From positions 1 through 64,000 of the forward strand of contig CBDETG010000106.1 in the NCBI GenBank assembly GCA_965242745.1: a stretch of 64,000 bases of DNA, given 5' to 3'. Shown here in pieces: positions 8,513 to 18,690 of the stretch (position 1 is its first letter; each line of letters starts with the position of its first letter). This DNA is from JABAAI01 sp965242745. Lineage in GTDB: Bacteria > Spirochaetota > Leptospiria > Leptospirales > Leptonemataceae. The position numbers were made by a program, and so were the translations under genes. The notes under the pieces are model-generated. The model saw only the letters and a program-made list of their open reading frames with translations. It was not told the DNA's origin and did not search any database.

Positions 8513-10789
8513 TTACTTTGCGCCCTTTGCAGACGGCGCTGTAAGTTTTACAAGAGGGGTATACTGACTTAAAAAAAGACGCTCGCGCTTTTCGTTTTCA
8601 AAACGTATATACAATTTCTGACCTACCAGGAGCGCTTCGGCTTTTGTGATTCTTCCTTGACCATAGCGGCTGTGCTGCACTCTTTCTCCCGCCTGGTACT
8701 TAGTCAGGCAATGGGCCTTTTCCTCTGTGACTTGTTCTTTAGCAGCCTTCGCTTTTCCCGGCGCATTTGCAAAAACAGAAGAATCTATCTCTTCAAAAAA
8801 GCGCGAAATCTGACGCATTTCTAAACTGCCGAAGTGCCATCTTTGCAAGGCATGACTCAAATGCAGATGCTCCTTTGCACGGGTGATGCCTACATACAGG
8901 AGTCTTCTTTCTTCTTCAACAGTACCATCATCTATGGAAAATACATGCGGGAGAAATTTTTCTTCAAAGCCGCAAAGGAAAACACAGCGAAATTCCAGGC
9001 CCTTTGCATTATGCAGAGTCATCAAATACACGCAGTCTTCTTCATGGCTCTCTCTTTTACTTTCGTCCGTATAAAGGGAAATACGCTGCAAGAAGTCTAT
9101 CAAATTCGCTTCTGGCGACTCTGAGGCGTCTTCTATCTGAAAATCCCAAGGTTCCCCCTGCCTGCCCGGACTATAGGCATTTGTTCCTTCTTCCATACAT
9201 TCCCTTTCATATTCTTCTATGGATGCGATCAATTCATAGAGATTTTCTATACGCCCCTGCGCCTCGTATGATTCTTCTGCTTGGAGAGCAGCTAGATAAC
9301 CTGATTCGTGAAGGACCTGACGGGCTATTTTGGAAGGCAAAAGCTTTGCTTCAAGCAGCTTTGCCCAAGAAGTGAAATTCGCATAGAGCCTGCGCATCTT
9401 TTCTTTTTGGTGAGAACGCAGATGGCTAAGCTCTTCGGGATGCGCAAGGCTCGCAAGCAGGCTTTGCGCTTTTGCAAGACTCAGAGCGCGCAGCACATCC
9501 AAAGTCTTATCCCCCAGCCCGCGCGCAGGAACATTGATAATCCTCTCCAAACTCGTATCATCTCCGGGATTTGCAATGACCTTCAAATAGGCCAGCAGGT
9601 CTTTAATCTCCTTGCGTTCATAAAAGCGTATGTCACCTACGATAATATAAGGCACATTCCTTTCTCTAAGAGAGCGCTCCAAAATACGAGACTGCGCATT
9701 GGTACGGTAAAAGACAGCCATCTCATGAAAAGCAATCTCATCTCTTCTGTTGTAATTGCTTATACGTTCTATGATACCCTGCGCCTCTTTTGTTTCATCA
9801 TCGTAAGTGTCCAGAGAAAGGGGCTTGTCTGTCTCCTTCTTCGTATAAAGCGTTTTTGCGCGGCGCTCTTGGTTGTGACTGATAAGAGATGAGGCTGCCT
9901 TGAGAATGGAAGGATTACTGCGGTAATTTTCTTCTAGTTTGAGGACCTTCGTATTTTCATAATCTTTTTCAAAGTGCAGTATATTGCTAATATCTGCCCC
10001 GCGCCAGGAATAGATGGATTGGTCATCATCCCCTACTACCATGATATTAGAATGCCCGCCTGCAATGAGAGAGCCCAGCTTATACTGCGCTTTGTTCGTG
10101 TCCTGATACTCATCAATCATAAAGTACTGCCATAGGCTGCTGTAACGCTTTTGCAGCTCCGGCTTTGCTTGGAAAAGACGTACGCTTTCATAGAGTAAAT
10201 CACCAAAATCGAGACTGTTGTTTTTGCGTAAGCGCTTGATGTAGAGCTTGTAAATGCGCGCTGTCTCCTCAGCGTAGCTGATACCTGAGCAAGCCAGCGC
10301 CTCTGGTGAGAGCATAGCATCCCGCGCGCCGTTAATTTGCGCAGCTAAGGACTTCGGACTCAGAAAATTCTGCTCCCATTTTTCTTCTGCCAAGATGCGC
10401 TTGAGCAGAGTATTTTGGGCAGCTTGATCCACAATGGAGAAGCCAGCGTCCAAGCCCAAGTTTTCAGGATGACGACTCAGGATATAAACCCCTAAGGAAT
10501 GGAAGGTGCGCATAAAGACATGGCGTGACAAGGCGCCTAGCAACTGCGCTAGACGCTCCCGCATTTCTTCTGCCGCTTTATTAGTAAAAGTAAGCGCTGC
10601 AATATTCCATGGCTTTGTACCATGCTCCATGATGAGATAAGCAATGCGATGGGTGATAACTCTCGTTTTGCCTGATCCCGCCCCGGCAAGTATCAGCATA
10701 GGTCCTTCTTTATGGAGTACAGCGTCTTTTTGGACTTCGTTTAGCCTGCCTAGCAGCTCTTCTGTTTGCGTTTTTTGTAAAAGAGACAT
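8513..10789 (-). CDS. pcrA: UvrD/PcrA-type ATP-dependent DNA helicase
   Basis: Superfamily 1A 3'-5' helicase of 758 residues acting in repair and replication-fork processing. Walker A is AGAGSGKT (about residue 36); motif II is IDEYQDTN; motif III is VGDDDQSIYSWRGAD; motif V/VI region includes LMTLHNAKGLEF and ITRAKEHLHLS. The C-terminus ends in the Tudor-like PcrA tail (GERVQHSRYGQGRITKAE), which in the family contacts RNA polymerase or partner proteins. The ATG at 10789 gives MSLLQKTQTEELLGRLNEVQ, a normal N-terminus. It is transcribed leftward and convergent with the GH16 gene. Assignment to UvrD versus PcrA is by the tail only. Confidence 0.95.
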   Translation of the reverse strand: MSLLQKTQTEELLGRLNEVQKDAVLHKEGPMLILAGAGSGKTRVITHRIAYLIMEHGTKPWNIAALTFTNKAAEEMRERLAQLLGALSRHVFMRTFHSLGVYILSRHPENLGLDAGFSIVDQAAQNTLLKRILAEEKWEQNFLSPKSLAAQINGARDAMLSPEALACSGISYAEETARIYKLYIKRLRKNNSLDFGDLLYESVRLFQAKPELQKRYSSLWQYFMIDEYQDTNKAQYKLGSLIAGGHSNIMVVGDDDQSIYSWRGADISNILHFEKDYENTKVLKLEENYRSNPSILKAASSLISHNQERRAKTLYTKKETDKPLSLDTYDDETKEAQGIIERISNYNRRDEIAFHEMAVFYRTNAQSRILERSLRERNVPYIIVGDIRFYERKEIKDLLAYLKVIANPGDDTSLERIINVPARGLGDKTLDVLRALSLAKAQSLLASLAHPEELSHLRSHQKEKMRRLYANFTSWAKLLEAKLLPSKIARQVLHESGYLAALQAEESYEAQGRIENLYELIASIEEYERECMEEGTNAYSPGRQGEPWDFQIEDASESPEANLIDFLQRISLYTDESKRESHEEDCVYLMTLHNAKGLEFRCVFLCGFEEKFLPHVFSIDDGTVEEERRLLYVGITRAKEHLHLSHALQRWHFGSLEMRQISRFFEEIDSSVFANAPGKAKAAKEQVTEEKAHCLTKYQAGERVQHSRYGQGRITKAEALLVGQKLYIRFENEKRERLFLSQYTPLVKLTAPSAKGAK

Positions 10790-10904
10790 GCGCGCTAGTC
10801 TTGCAAGGCCAAGCTATGGAAAAGCCTGTTTGAAAGAAAGTACCAGTTTTATTCAATAGAAATAAGGCAAAAGTCTTTTTTAGGCGCAGCGACCGTTTTC
10901 GTGT

Positions 10905-11165
10905 ACTGAAGCTGCAAGCAGACAAAAGAGCAATACAATATAATACTGCGCCCAGACTCCGCCTACTACAACAAAAGCCCGCGCCATCACTACAAGGCCC
11001 CTGAGTACAAGCGCCTCCTACTCCTGCGCCCTGGGCCAAGCATCGGGCAAATCATAGGCATTGGTCTGCCGCGGCGGCATCCATGCCTTAGCGTCAGACT
11101 CTCGCACATCCTGTGCTCGTGACGCAATGCCTATGCCTTGCACTGGATTGTTCTGGTATGGCAAC
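10905..11165. repeat. G-rich module remnant and palindromic element, 3' of the GLUG pseudogene
   Basis: In the 397 bases between pcrA and the GLUG pseudogene no gene is seen. Positions 10935-11040 are a degenerate module of the array family (AATACTGCGCCCAGACTCCG, then ACTACAACAAAAGCCCGC). Positions 11047-11151 are one palindromic element: an uninterrupted arm (GCAAATCATAGGCATTGG and on), then a split arm ending CAATGCCTATGCCTTGC. The conserved flank CTGGATTGTTCTGGTATG follows. Read in the direction of the adjacent pseudogene, the order and strand match the 3' flanks of the other two GLUG loci. Confidence 0.8.
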
Positions 11166-11186
11166 GCCTCTGATTACAAACACTCC

Positions 11187-13879
11187 TTACTCTCCCCTCG
11201 GCCAAGCATCTAGCACATCGCCACAGTCTGGCTTCAGCGCGTCGCCCTGATCTTCCAGCGGATCGTTGTTTGTGATCGTCTCGCAGACGACGATGGTGGT
11301 CTCAGAGCTGGGATTCTCCATCGTGGGATTAGCCGGATCGTAGTTGAAGTACAGGAGGCGGGGATAGGAGTCTTCGGCAAAGAGCCAGCGGGTGGCAAGC
11401 CAAGTACTATCGTAGGCAGTGGCAGACTGCGTCTCAGCAGTATCTGCGCCGACGATGCCGGTCAGATTGCTTGCCGAAACGCCGCTGGGAGGGGCGGCAA
11501 CGATAGTCGTGACACCGCTGGCCTGTGTATCAAGGCGATTGTTGGCGATGCTTGCATTCAGATTCGTTTCACTACCGTGTTCAATAGTCCCGAAAAAGCC
11601 GATCCTGTCGCTGCTCTCACCGCGCGTTAGGCCCCTTGCCAGGCAGTTATAGAACTCGTTTTTTTGATTTGTAAGCCTATAGCCTTCTGCATAAGCAACC
11701 AGAATACCAATGAAATCATTGCCAGCGCCGGCAGCACAGCTTGTGTCCATGAGAGCGCCATCGCAGACAGCGCCGCTGCCTAGGGAGTCACGTACAATAA
11801 TGTTATTGATCATCTCCCCTATCAGGCTGCCCATACTATCACCCCCCGCCCCACCATCAGAGACATTGCCGCTTGCCCGGCCAGCTATGATATAGGCGCT
11901 ATTTTCCGGATCCCCCACCAGATATCCCACCAAGCCGCCCATATTATCGATGGAATCTCCACCATCGGAGACATTGCCGCTTGCCCGGCTGGCTATGATA
12001 TAGGCGCTGTCCAGATATCCCACCAAGCCGCCCATACGATCACCACCACTCCCGCCACCTGCGACATTCGCGCTTGCCCGGCTGGCTATGATATAGGTAC
12101 TGTCCAGATGTCCCACCAAGCCGCCCATATGATCACCACCACTCCCGCCACCTGAGACATTGGCGCCTGCGCTGCTTCCTATGATCCGGCTAGCCAGCGC
12201 ACGGCCCACTAGCCCGCCTATGTTAAGAGTGAAAGCGCTAGCGCTATCGCCCTGGATAGCGCCTCCCTCTACGTGCACGTAGCTTATGACTGCGTTTGCT
12301 GCGTAGCCGCAAAGGGCGCCCACACGCCGCCGCCCCTTGATCATGGGCGCGCTAAGCCTTAGATTCCTCAGGCTTGCGTCTGCGGCGCAGGCGGCAAAGA
12401 GGCCGGCGTCATTCGTGTGGTCCTTGGCAGACGCCAGGCCTGTGATGCGGTCTATGTTCAAGGCCGCTGGATGCTATGGCCATTGCCCTCCAGCTGCGCT
12501 GTGAAACGGGAGCCGCTTTGGTCGCCGCCAATAGGATCAAAGTTGCCGGTACCTAGGCTCAGCGTCGATGGGGCTACCAGCGCCGTCGTCACTGAAGATC
12601 AATGTCAGCTGTCAGCTCGTAGCCGCAGAGATAGATGCCGGAGCCTGCGCTCCTTTCCTCAGCGCAGTTTTCGGTCGCCTCCTCAGGCGCGCCCGCCGTG
12701 GAGAATGTGCTGCCATCGTTGTAGCTGTGCCCAGCAAGGTCATGGCGGATGTTGTCCAGCTGCTCGGCCGTGGCAATCTCAATCAGCCCGTCGTTATCGT
12801 CGTCTACGTCCTCGCTGTTCTTGCAGCCGTCCCCATCGGGGTCGGCTGTATCGGCGCTTGCGTCCTCAGTTGTAGCGATGTTCGCCTCGCCCATGGGGCA
12901 GGAGTCATTTGCATCAGCTACGCCATCGCTGTCGGCGTCCAAATCGCAGGTGCCCGTGGCCACGAAGGGTATCTGCGGGGCCGCGCATGCCTCGCAAAGG
13001 CCATCGAGACGTGCAACATGGTTTTCCATTGCGTTGCAATCACTGTCTGTGATGCACTCGGTACCCAGCAGGCTGGTAGGGCTGTGGCTTGTGCCCTGAC
13101 AGACTTCCGCCGTGATGCAGGCCGTCTTGCCCACATTGCGCACGTTATTTGTGCCCGTGCACTGCTGGCAGACTCCATCATCGGTGGCGACATGGCCGGC
13201 CATCTTTATGCAATTAGCGTCTGTGATGCACTCGTTGCCCAGGAGGCTATTTTCGCCGCTGCTGTCGCCCCCATGACAGGCCTGTGCTGTGATGCAGTCG
13301 TTTCTATCTACATTAATGACAGTGGTGTCGCCCTGACAGGCCTCACAATCGCCGCTGGCAGTTGCAACATGATTAGCAACAGAGGTGCAGGCCATTGTGG
13401 TAATGCAGCTTTCGCCATTTGTGCTGACAAGTTTGTCACTGTCCTGTCGACATTTGCTCTTCTCGATGCAGGCAAGCGGCTTTACGGTCCTATTGATGAC
13501 CTCGCTTTCTGCGCATTCCAGATCAGTGCAGGTATTATCTGCTGGGTTAAAAACCTGCACGTCCGTGCAGGTGACTTCCGTCTCGCAAGTGGGCTTGTTC
13601 GTCAGCTTGACTTCGCCGTCTGGGCATGCGCTCACACAGGCCGTCCTGTCAGAATTGGGATACTGCGGCGCATCGCATGCCTCGCACTGCTGATTTTTTA
13701 GAATCTGATTGCCCGTGCAAGCGGGCTCGCCATTGCCCTTGCCTGAAGAATCACCATCGCCATCTCCGCTGCCAGAATCGCATTGCGCAAGGGCAAGGCT
13801 CAGGCTGATCGCAGCGAGCGTGATAAAGCGAGAGCCTGCTCTGCTTTAGTTTCTTAAGTTGTGACATTTCGTTTTTCAT
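11187..13879 (-). pseudogene. GLUG-repeat surface lipoprotein, multiply frameshifted
   Basis: Third member of the window's large lipoprotein family, decayed. ATG candidates at 13879 and 13867 (MSQLKKL) are followed, after a frameshift near 13830, by a lipoprotein signal (ITLAAISLSLALAQC). Cys-rich modules follow (CTGNQILKNQQCEAC, then repeated ACIT.. and CITD.. units), then Ca-binding DADSDGVADANDSC and DPDGDGCKNSEDVDDDNDGL. Further shifts occur between 12590 and 12461. GLUG repeats (MGGLVGYLDSAYIIASRAS and relatives) fill 12300-11700. The C-terminus differs from the other two members. Unlike them it lacks the pentapeptide leader. At least three frame changes make an intact product impossible unless the sequence is faulty. 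Confidence 0.8.
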
Positions 13880-14191
13880 CTTTACAAATCCCCCAAATAC
13901 AAACATAGTTTGGCGATGGCATCAGGTAAGAAGGCCCGCTGACATTGTCATACGTATATTGTATAATATGTGTACGGAAATATATACATGCAGGGCGTCC
14001 ATATATTTTTTCGTCAAATAGCAGATCAATAAAAGCATTCCTGAGACCTGGTTGTAGTATGGGAAGTTTGTAGAATTAGGTGACCTTAGATGTAGGCGGC
14101 CTTGGTTTTGCTAAGGGCGGGCGTTTGTTGTAGTAAGCAGAGTCTGTGGTCAGAGGCGGGCGCTCTGCATAGCAAAACAAGCCAGGCAAGC
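13880..14191. repeat. Intergenic stretch with a G-rich module remnant
   Basis: No gene is seen. Positions 14088-14165 carry a degenerate array module (TGGTTTTGCTAAGGGCGGGC, then GTTTGTTGTAGTAAGCAGAG), similar to units at 48.0-48.25 kb. The stretch from 13880 to about 14080 should contain the promoter of the leftward GLUG pseudogene. A purine-rich GGGGGA lies 9-14 bases upstream of its first ATG. Confidence 0.55.
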
Positions 14192-15940
14192 TCATAGGCG
14201 CTTGATATATTGCCGCCCTATTATTAAAAAGCTCCTTTTACGTGTTTTTGAAAAAGAATGCGCTCCTTGTTTGGATAGAGTAGTATTTTTTTCTGCTTTG
14301 ACAAAAGAGCTGCCTTGCAAAAAAGAAGGCGCCCCCTCTAAGACGATCAAGTCAGCTGCTGTATAGTAGTGAGCTAATTCAGAAAGCATCAGGAGCTCTT
14401 TTCTCTGGAGCATCACTTTGCTTTGCGCTCGAAGTACCTGCCTTTGCATATCATGCTCTACCAAGTCAGCGCGGCAGATAATGGGCTCCCCATCCTGATA
14501 TAAGATCAATGAGACATCATCTCTTAAAAACAGCATTTGCTCCTTAGGAAAATAATGTAGAGAGCCTGCGCTCGCCTGTATATTTTTTGCTTCATCAATC
14601 ATTTTTAGGCCTTGGAAAGCAGCTATGCGCCCGGCATTTTTGCCGGAAATACGCAGATAGCCAGCCCACAATTTCCTCTCTGCTTGGCTCAAGAATACCT
14701 GCCCTTTGGCTTCTATCTCTGCTGCTTCCAAGAACTTTGCATCAGAGCTCTTCCGTATCTTAGTCTTATTTTTTTTTAGGCCTGCTTTGTTCTGGGAAGG
14801 AGCTATGCGGTAGAGCGCTGTATCTGCAGAGAGTATGCTGAGTATTGGCTTGGCTTCTTTCTTAGGCTCTAAAGCCGGGCTGGCTTTGGAAAGCCTTAGA
14901 TTTCCTCCGCTTCGTATGTATTCTTCTAATGTGGGCTGCTTCTTTTGCCTGCCGGCTGCCACAGCTCTAGGCGCGCTCCTACGTTCTCTAAGCCAATAGA
15001 AAAGTACTTTCCCGCTAAAGCGAAGGAGCCTTTCCCTCTCTTGATAGACGAGCCGGTCTCCTACAAGATAGCGCCCTTGGCTTAGGACAACAGGGTCTTG
15101 TTCTACGTAAAGCGTCTGCGCAGAGCTCAAGTAATAGGCCTTTGTCCCAAACATATCCCAGACTCTTGCGCTGCCTTGCAAAGCAGCATGCAAAGGCCCT
15201 TCCAAAACACAGCGTCCCTCTTGCAGGAAGTACTGCACTTTCCCGCTGCTGAGAGTAAGCTGCATGGCAGCAGAAGAGCTTTGGACATAGCTTTGGCCCT
15301 CCAACATAAGCCATTGTTCCTGCCTTTTATAGAGGCCTTTTTTTGCAAAGAAAACAAGCCCACTTCGAGAATCCCGGATTTTTACTCCTCCCTTAAGGAA
15401 GGCCAAGCCCTCACTTTCTATGATGATACGTTTGGCATGGATGCGCACAGAATCATGATCAATTCTGGCCCTGCCCTCTAAGATCAGGCGTATCAGGGCC
15501 TTGCCTTGTCGATAGAAAGGCTCGCGGATAAGCACATTCGCTCTGATGCGGCTGCTCAGCTTCCTGCCCTTGGCATCAGGGCGCTGGTCTATGATTTCTC
15601 GCACTCTGATCTGAGATGCGCCTTTAGATTTTTTAGAATGATAGCCTTCTATTTCTTGTTCTAATAAAAAAGCGTCTATCCCTTTTGCAGCTGTGATTTG
15701 ATCTAACCATGCGCCTGCTTGGCTGAGTTTTCGGCTCAGCTTCAGCTCTTCTGGCATAGCCGAAAGCCGTGCTTTGCTATCTGCCTTGCCTGCAGCATCA
15801 GGGGCGGGGCCGGCTGAGCTGGGAGGCAGAGAAATGCGAGAAGGAGAAGAGCAACACAGTACTGCGCATGCTAAGGCAGGCAGCAGCGCCGCACGCAGCA
15901 GCGCCGTTTTGTTAAAGCAGGCGGCATTTTTATTTTGCAT
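14192..15940 (-). CDS. OstA/LptA-like LPS-transport protein, large
   Basis: About 582 residues from the preferred start MQNKNAACFNKTALL; an in-frame start at 15997 lies inside the upstream gene. A hydrophobic export signal (LLPALACAVLCCSS) may be a lipoprotein signal. The body is a repeated beta pattern typical of OstA domains: LEGRARIDHDSVRIHAKRI, FLKGGVKIRDSRSGLVFFAK, VFLSQAERKLWAGYL, FLRDDVSLILYQDGEPIICR, VMLQRKELLMLSELAHYY. LptA forms the periplasmic bridge that carries LPS to the outer membrane. This protein is about three times the E. coli LptA length, so it may form a longer bridge or belong to a separate OstA-fold family. It overlaps the end of the LptC-like gene by 11 bp and is the last gene of the leftward argB-kdsA run. 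Confidence 0.75.
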   Translation of the reverse strand: MQNKNAACFNKTALLRAALLPALACAVLCCSSPSRISLPPSSAGPAPDAAGKADSKARLSAMPEELKLSRKLSQAGAWLDQITAAKGIDAFLLEQEIEGYHSKKSKGASQIRVREIIDQRPDAKGRKLSSRIRANVLIREPFYRQGKALIRLILEGRARIDHDSVRIHAKRIIIESEGLAFLKGGVKIRDSRSGLVFFAKKGLYKRQEQWLMLEGQSYVQSSSAAMQLTLSSGKVQYFLQEGRCVLEGPLHAALQGSARVWDMFGTKAYYLSSAQTLYVEQDPVVLSQGRYLVGDRLVYQERERLLRFSGKVLFYWLRERRSAPRAVAAGRQKKQPTLEEYIRSGGNLRLSKASPALEPKKEAKPILSILSADTALYRIAPSQNKAGLKKNKTKIRKSSDAKFLEAAEIEAKGQVFLSQAERKLWAGYLRISGKNAGRIAAFQGLKMIDEAKNIQASAGSLHYFPKEQMLFLRDDVSLILYQDGEPIICRADLVEHDMQRQVLRAQSKVMLQRKELLMLSELAHYYTAADLIVLEGAPSFLQGSSFVKAEKNTTLSKQGAHSFSKTRKRSFLIIGRQYIKRL

Positions 15941-16499
15941 CAAATAGTTCTTTGAAATCCAGAGCTTTCCCTCTAAGCAAGTGGAGCTGAGGCGCATAAC
16001 ACCTATGCCGTTGTGATGCTAAGCGTATGATAATGCCTTTTTGACATAGACTATGCAGCCCTTTTTGGTAGATACGAACAGGCCTTGTCCCTAGCAGCAG
16101 GGCTTGTTCCTTATCATACTCCATTTGCTCAGTATAGACCTGTCTTTGTCTTTTGCTTTCTTCATATCTTACATTCCCTGCAAGTAAGATTTTATCTTTG
16201 CTTTGATCCCAATCGCCTCGTTTTGCCTGCAGAGAAAAGCTCTCTTCTGCCTTTTGATTGTAATGTTTATAGCGCAAGTTATAGCTGATGATACGGCTTT
16301 GGGGAATGCCCGGCGTGTTTTTGGAAAAAAAAGGCCTCATCTGCTTCCAGCAGCCAAAGAGTCCTCCCCTGCTTGTCTGCCGCATAACGTTTGAAATGTT
16401 TGATATAGAAGCTTGCTCCTTCCATGCGAAGCTTTTCATTAATAAAACGGTGCCTTGCATCACAGTAGAAAGAGGAGAGCTAAGAAGGCCGCAAAGCAA
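15930..16499 (-). CDS. LptC-like LPS export protein, frameshifted at an A8 run
   Basis: Two frames combine into one LptC-like protein. The upstream frame reads MEGASFYIKHFKRYAADKQG, then RTLWLLEADEAFF. At the A8 run on the plus strand (16325-16332) one base too many switches it to the frame that continues SKNTPGIPQSRIISYNLRYK and then LQAKRGDWDQSKDKILLAGN. That pattern (residue-A-x-x-A, then a beta strand ending in a 'gNV' turn, then VYTEQMEYDKEQALLLGTRP) is typical of LptC, the inner-membrane-anchored partner of LptA. The N-terminal hydrophobic anchor (LLCGLLSS) lies in yet another frame and the exact start is not clear. The gene sits directly upstream of the OstA-like gene and downstream of kdsA, which supports the role. 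Confidence 0.65.
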   Translation of the reverse strand: MLCGLLSSPLSTVMQGTVLLMKSFAWKEQASISNISNVMRQTSRGGLFGCWKQMRPFFSKNTPGIPQSRIISYNLRYKHYNQKAEESFSLQAKRGDWDQSKDKILLAGNVRYEESKRQRQVYTEQMEYDKEQALLLGTRPVRIYQKGLHSLCQKGIIIRLASQRHRCYAPQLHLLRGKALDFKELFDAK

Positions 16500-16630
16500 G
16501 GCCTGAAGAGAGCATGTGCACGCAAAGGGCTGCTGCGATATGTATGTCTATAGCGCATATACTTTCTTGAGCTCTTTATTAACTTTGCAGGCGCTTGTAT
16601 AAGCGAAAGCCCCATCACCGTGTACTGCTT

Positions 16631-17477
16631 TTATGTGAAATGAAGCAGGCCTTCTTTTTTTACAAAGCCATCTAGGCGGTATAGACTACGTAATAAGTCC
16701 GGAGCCTGCCTGAGGTAGTATTGGTTGGACGCATCAGACCAAGCCTTAGGCGGGTCTGGGTGCACTTCCATGAAGAGGCCTTCCACCTCCAGCTGCCACA
16801 GCTGTACGCAGCAGCAAAGGCGCAAAGCGGCGCTCGCCCCCGCTTTGCTCCCCCCCGCCCGGAAGCTGCGTGCTGTGCGTGCCGTCCATGATAACAGGGA
16901 TGCCGAAAGAATGCAGTATTTCTATAGAACGCGGGTCAAAAACAAGATTGTTATAGCCAAAGCTTACTCCGCGTTCTGTAATCAAGAATTTGTCTGTGCC
17001 AAAGGAATGAAACTTTTGCGCTATGTGCCTGCAGTCATAAGGAGATAGGAACTGCCCCTTCTTTACGTTGACCCATTTGCCGCTCTTGGCGCAGGCTTCT
17101 AATAAATCTGTTTGTCTGGAGAGGAAGGCGGGTATTTGCAGAATGTCGGCTATCTCGGCTACGGCTTTGACCTGTGAGCTTTCATGTACATCCGTAAGAA
17201 TAGGTACATCGAAGTTCTTTTTGATATATTCCAAGTCACGCAGGCCCGCATCCAAACCCGGGCCGCGCTTGCTGCTGACAGCAGAGCGGTTTGCCTTATC
17301 AAAGCTGCTCTTAAATATATAGAGTATGCCTAAGTCTTCGCACACAGGCTTGATAGTTTCACAGACTTCTATTAATAGATTCCGGCTTTCTATGACACAG
17401 GGGCCGGCAATGAGAAAAAAGGCTTCTTTGCAGCCCAGCTTGTATTGCCTTAAAAATGGGCGTTCTTCTATCTGCAT
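16631..17477 (-). CDS. kdsA: KDO-8-phosphate synthase, one frameshift near the 3' end
   Basis: Makes 3-deoxy-D-manno-octulosonate 8-phosphate from PEP and arabinose 5-phosphate, the first step to the KDO sugar of LPS. Motifs: LIAGPCVIES (about residue 22), FKSSFDKANRSAVSS, PGLDAGLRDLEYIKK, ILTDVHESSQ, LQIPAFLSRQTDLLEA, VNVKKGQFLSP, MDGTHSTQLPGG. The main frame then goes wrong after LLRTAVAAG. Removing one C on the plus strand at about 16786 restores VEGLFMEVHPDPPKAWSDAS and the normal end, for a total near 281 residues, the family's usual length. An extra base in an otherwise intact, normally essential gene suggests a sequence error. It lies 48 bp after the aminotransferase gene in the same direction. 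Confidence 0.88.
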
Positions 17478-17525
17478 AGGAGGATCGACGAATGCCAGTA
17501 CAGCTTATGCTGATAAGAAATGCAA

Positions 17526-18668
17526 TCATGTTTCTGCTAAGAGCTCCAAAAGCGCAGCCATAGCCTGCCTCAGTTTTTGATGCTCCAAAGCATAGGAAAT
17601 ACGTATGTGATGCCGTGATGCGCCAAAGATATTGCCCGGAACCACAAGGAGCTTCTTTTTTTGCACGGCAGCCCGGACAAAATCCTCATCTCGCTGCTTG
17701 ATCCCTATAAAAATATAAAAGGCTCCTGCCGGATATGTATAAGATATAGCTCCAGACTTTCGCAGAGGCTCTAATGATGCGATACAGAAATCACGATTTT
17801 TTTTGTAAGCCTGCGCATAGGGGCTCATATCCAATTCCAAGGCCTTGATGCCCGCATACTGCACCGGCGTGGGAGCGCAGACAACTGTATATTGCTGCAG
17901 AGTGAGCATCGCTTGTATGATTTCCTTCGGCCCTGTGGCGGCTGCTAAACGAAGGCCTGTCATGCTGTAGGATTTGGAAAAGCCGCTTAGGGTCATGCTG
18001 CGTGGATAAAGGGAAGCTGGGCTTTGAAAGCTCCCGTCGTAATCATAAAGCTCGTATATCTCATCACAGACCAGCAGCGCGCCGCTTTGCTCAGCGAAAT
18101 TCGCTAAAAGCAATATCTGCTCTCTGCTATAAATGTAGCCGGAGGGATTAGAGGGATGAGAGATCATGATAAGTTTGTAATCACGCTTTGGCAGTCTCTC
18201 TAGATCAGAGGCGCTGAATGTTTCTGGGATACAATAGATCTTTGCGCCAAAAAAAGCGCCAAGGCTTCGGTATATAAGAAAGGCGGGGTCTGTCAATAGA
18301 ATGGCATCGCCCTTTTCCAAAGCGCTCATAAAAAGTAATTGTATAAGAGAAGAGACGCCCGAGGTGATGAGGATATTGTCTGCTTCTGTTTGGATGCTGT
18401 TTTCCCGGCTGTATTTACGCTGTAAGGCTTCTCTTAGAGCCGGGATACCTTGGCTTTGCGTATAGGCAGTTTTGGAATCCTGCACGGCTTGGCAAAGCGC
18501 CTCGCAAATTTCAGGAGGCGTAGGGAAATGAGGCTGGCCTATAGAAAGGTTCAGAGGATTTTGTAATTTCGCGCTGAGATCAAAGGCGCGCCGTATAGGC
18601 GAGCTGTCTATGGCAGCCAGAGAGGCCTTTAGCAAGGGTGAGGGAAGGCTCTTATCTACGTGCTGCAT
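17526..18668 (-). CDS. Class I aminotransferase (aspartate-type)
   Basis: Fold-type I PLP enzyme of 380 residues. The active-site lysine lies in SGFSKSYSMTGLRLA (about 236), close to the class I pattern SxSKxxxxxGxRxG. Other family marks are NLSIGQPHFPTPP, ISHPSNPSG, VCDEIYELYDY and the C-terminal Arg region HHIRISYAL. These fit the Igamma aspartate or prephenate aminotransferase group; substrate cannot be told. It starts 22 bp after argB and is followed by kdsA, so it probably shares that transcript. An acetylornithine aminotransferase role beside argB is unlikely because ArgD belongs to a different subgroup. Confidence 0.85.
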   Translation of the reverse strand: MQHVDKSLPSPLLKASLAAIDSSPIRRAFDLSAKLQNPLNLSIGQPHFPTPPEICEALCQAVQDSKTAYTQSQGIPALREALQRKYSRENSIQTEADNILITSGVSSLIQLLFMSALEKGDAILLTDPAFLIYRSLGAFFGAKIYCIPETFSASDLERLPKRDYKLIMISHPSNPSGYIYSREQILLLANFAEQSGALLVCDEIYELYDYDGSFQSPASLYPRSMTLSGFSKSYSMTGLRLAAATGPKEIIQAMLTLQQYTVVCAPTPVQYAGIKALELDMSPYAQAYKKNRDFCIASLEPLRKSGAISYTYPAGAFYIFIGIKQRDEDFVRAAVQKKKLLVVPGNIFGASRHHIRISYALEHQKLRQAMAALLELLAET

Positions 18669-18690
18669 GACGAAAGCGCTCTTCGTATCA

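Noticed and set aside
12568..13701. Plus-strand ORF of 377 codons opposite the GLUG pseudogene
   Set aside because: It is the antisense shadow of the Cys-rich and Ca-binding coding sequence; its composition (Ala/Val/Cys) follows from the minus-strand codons and it has no domain or leader.
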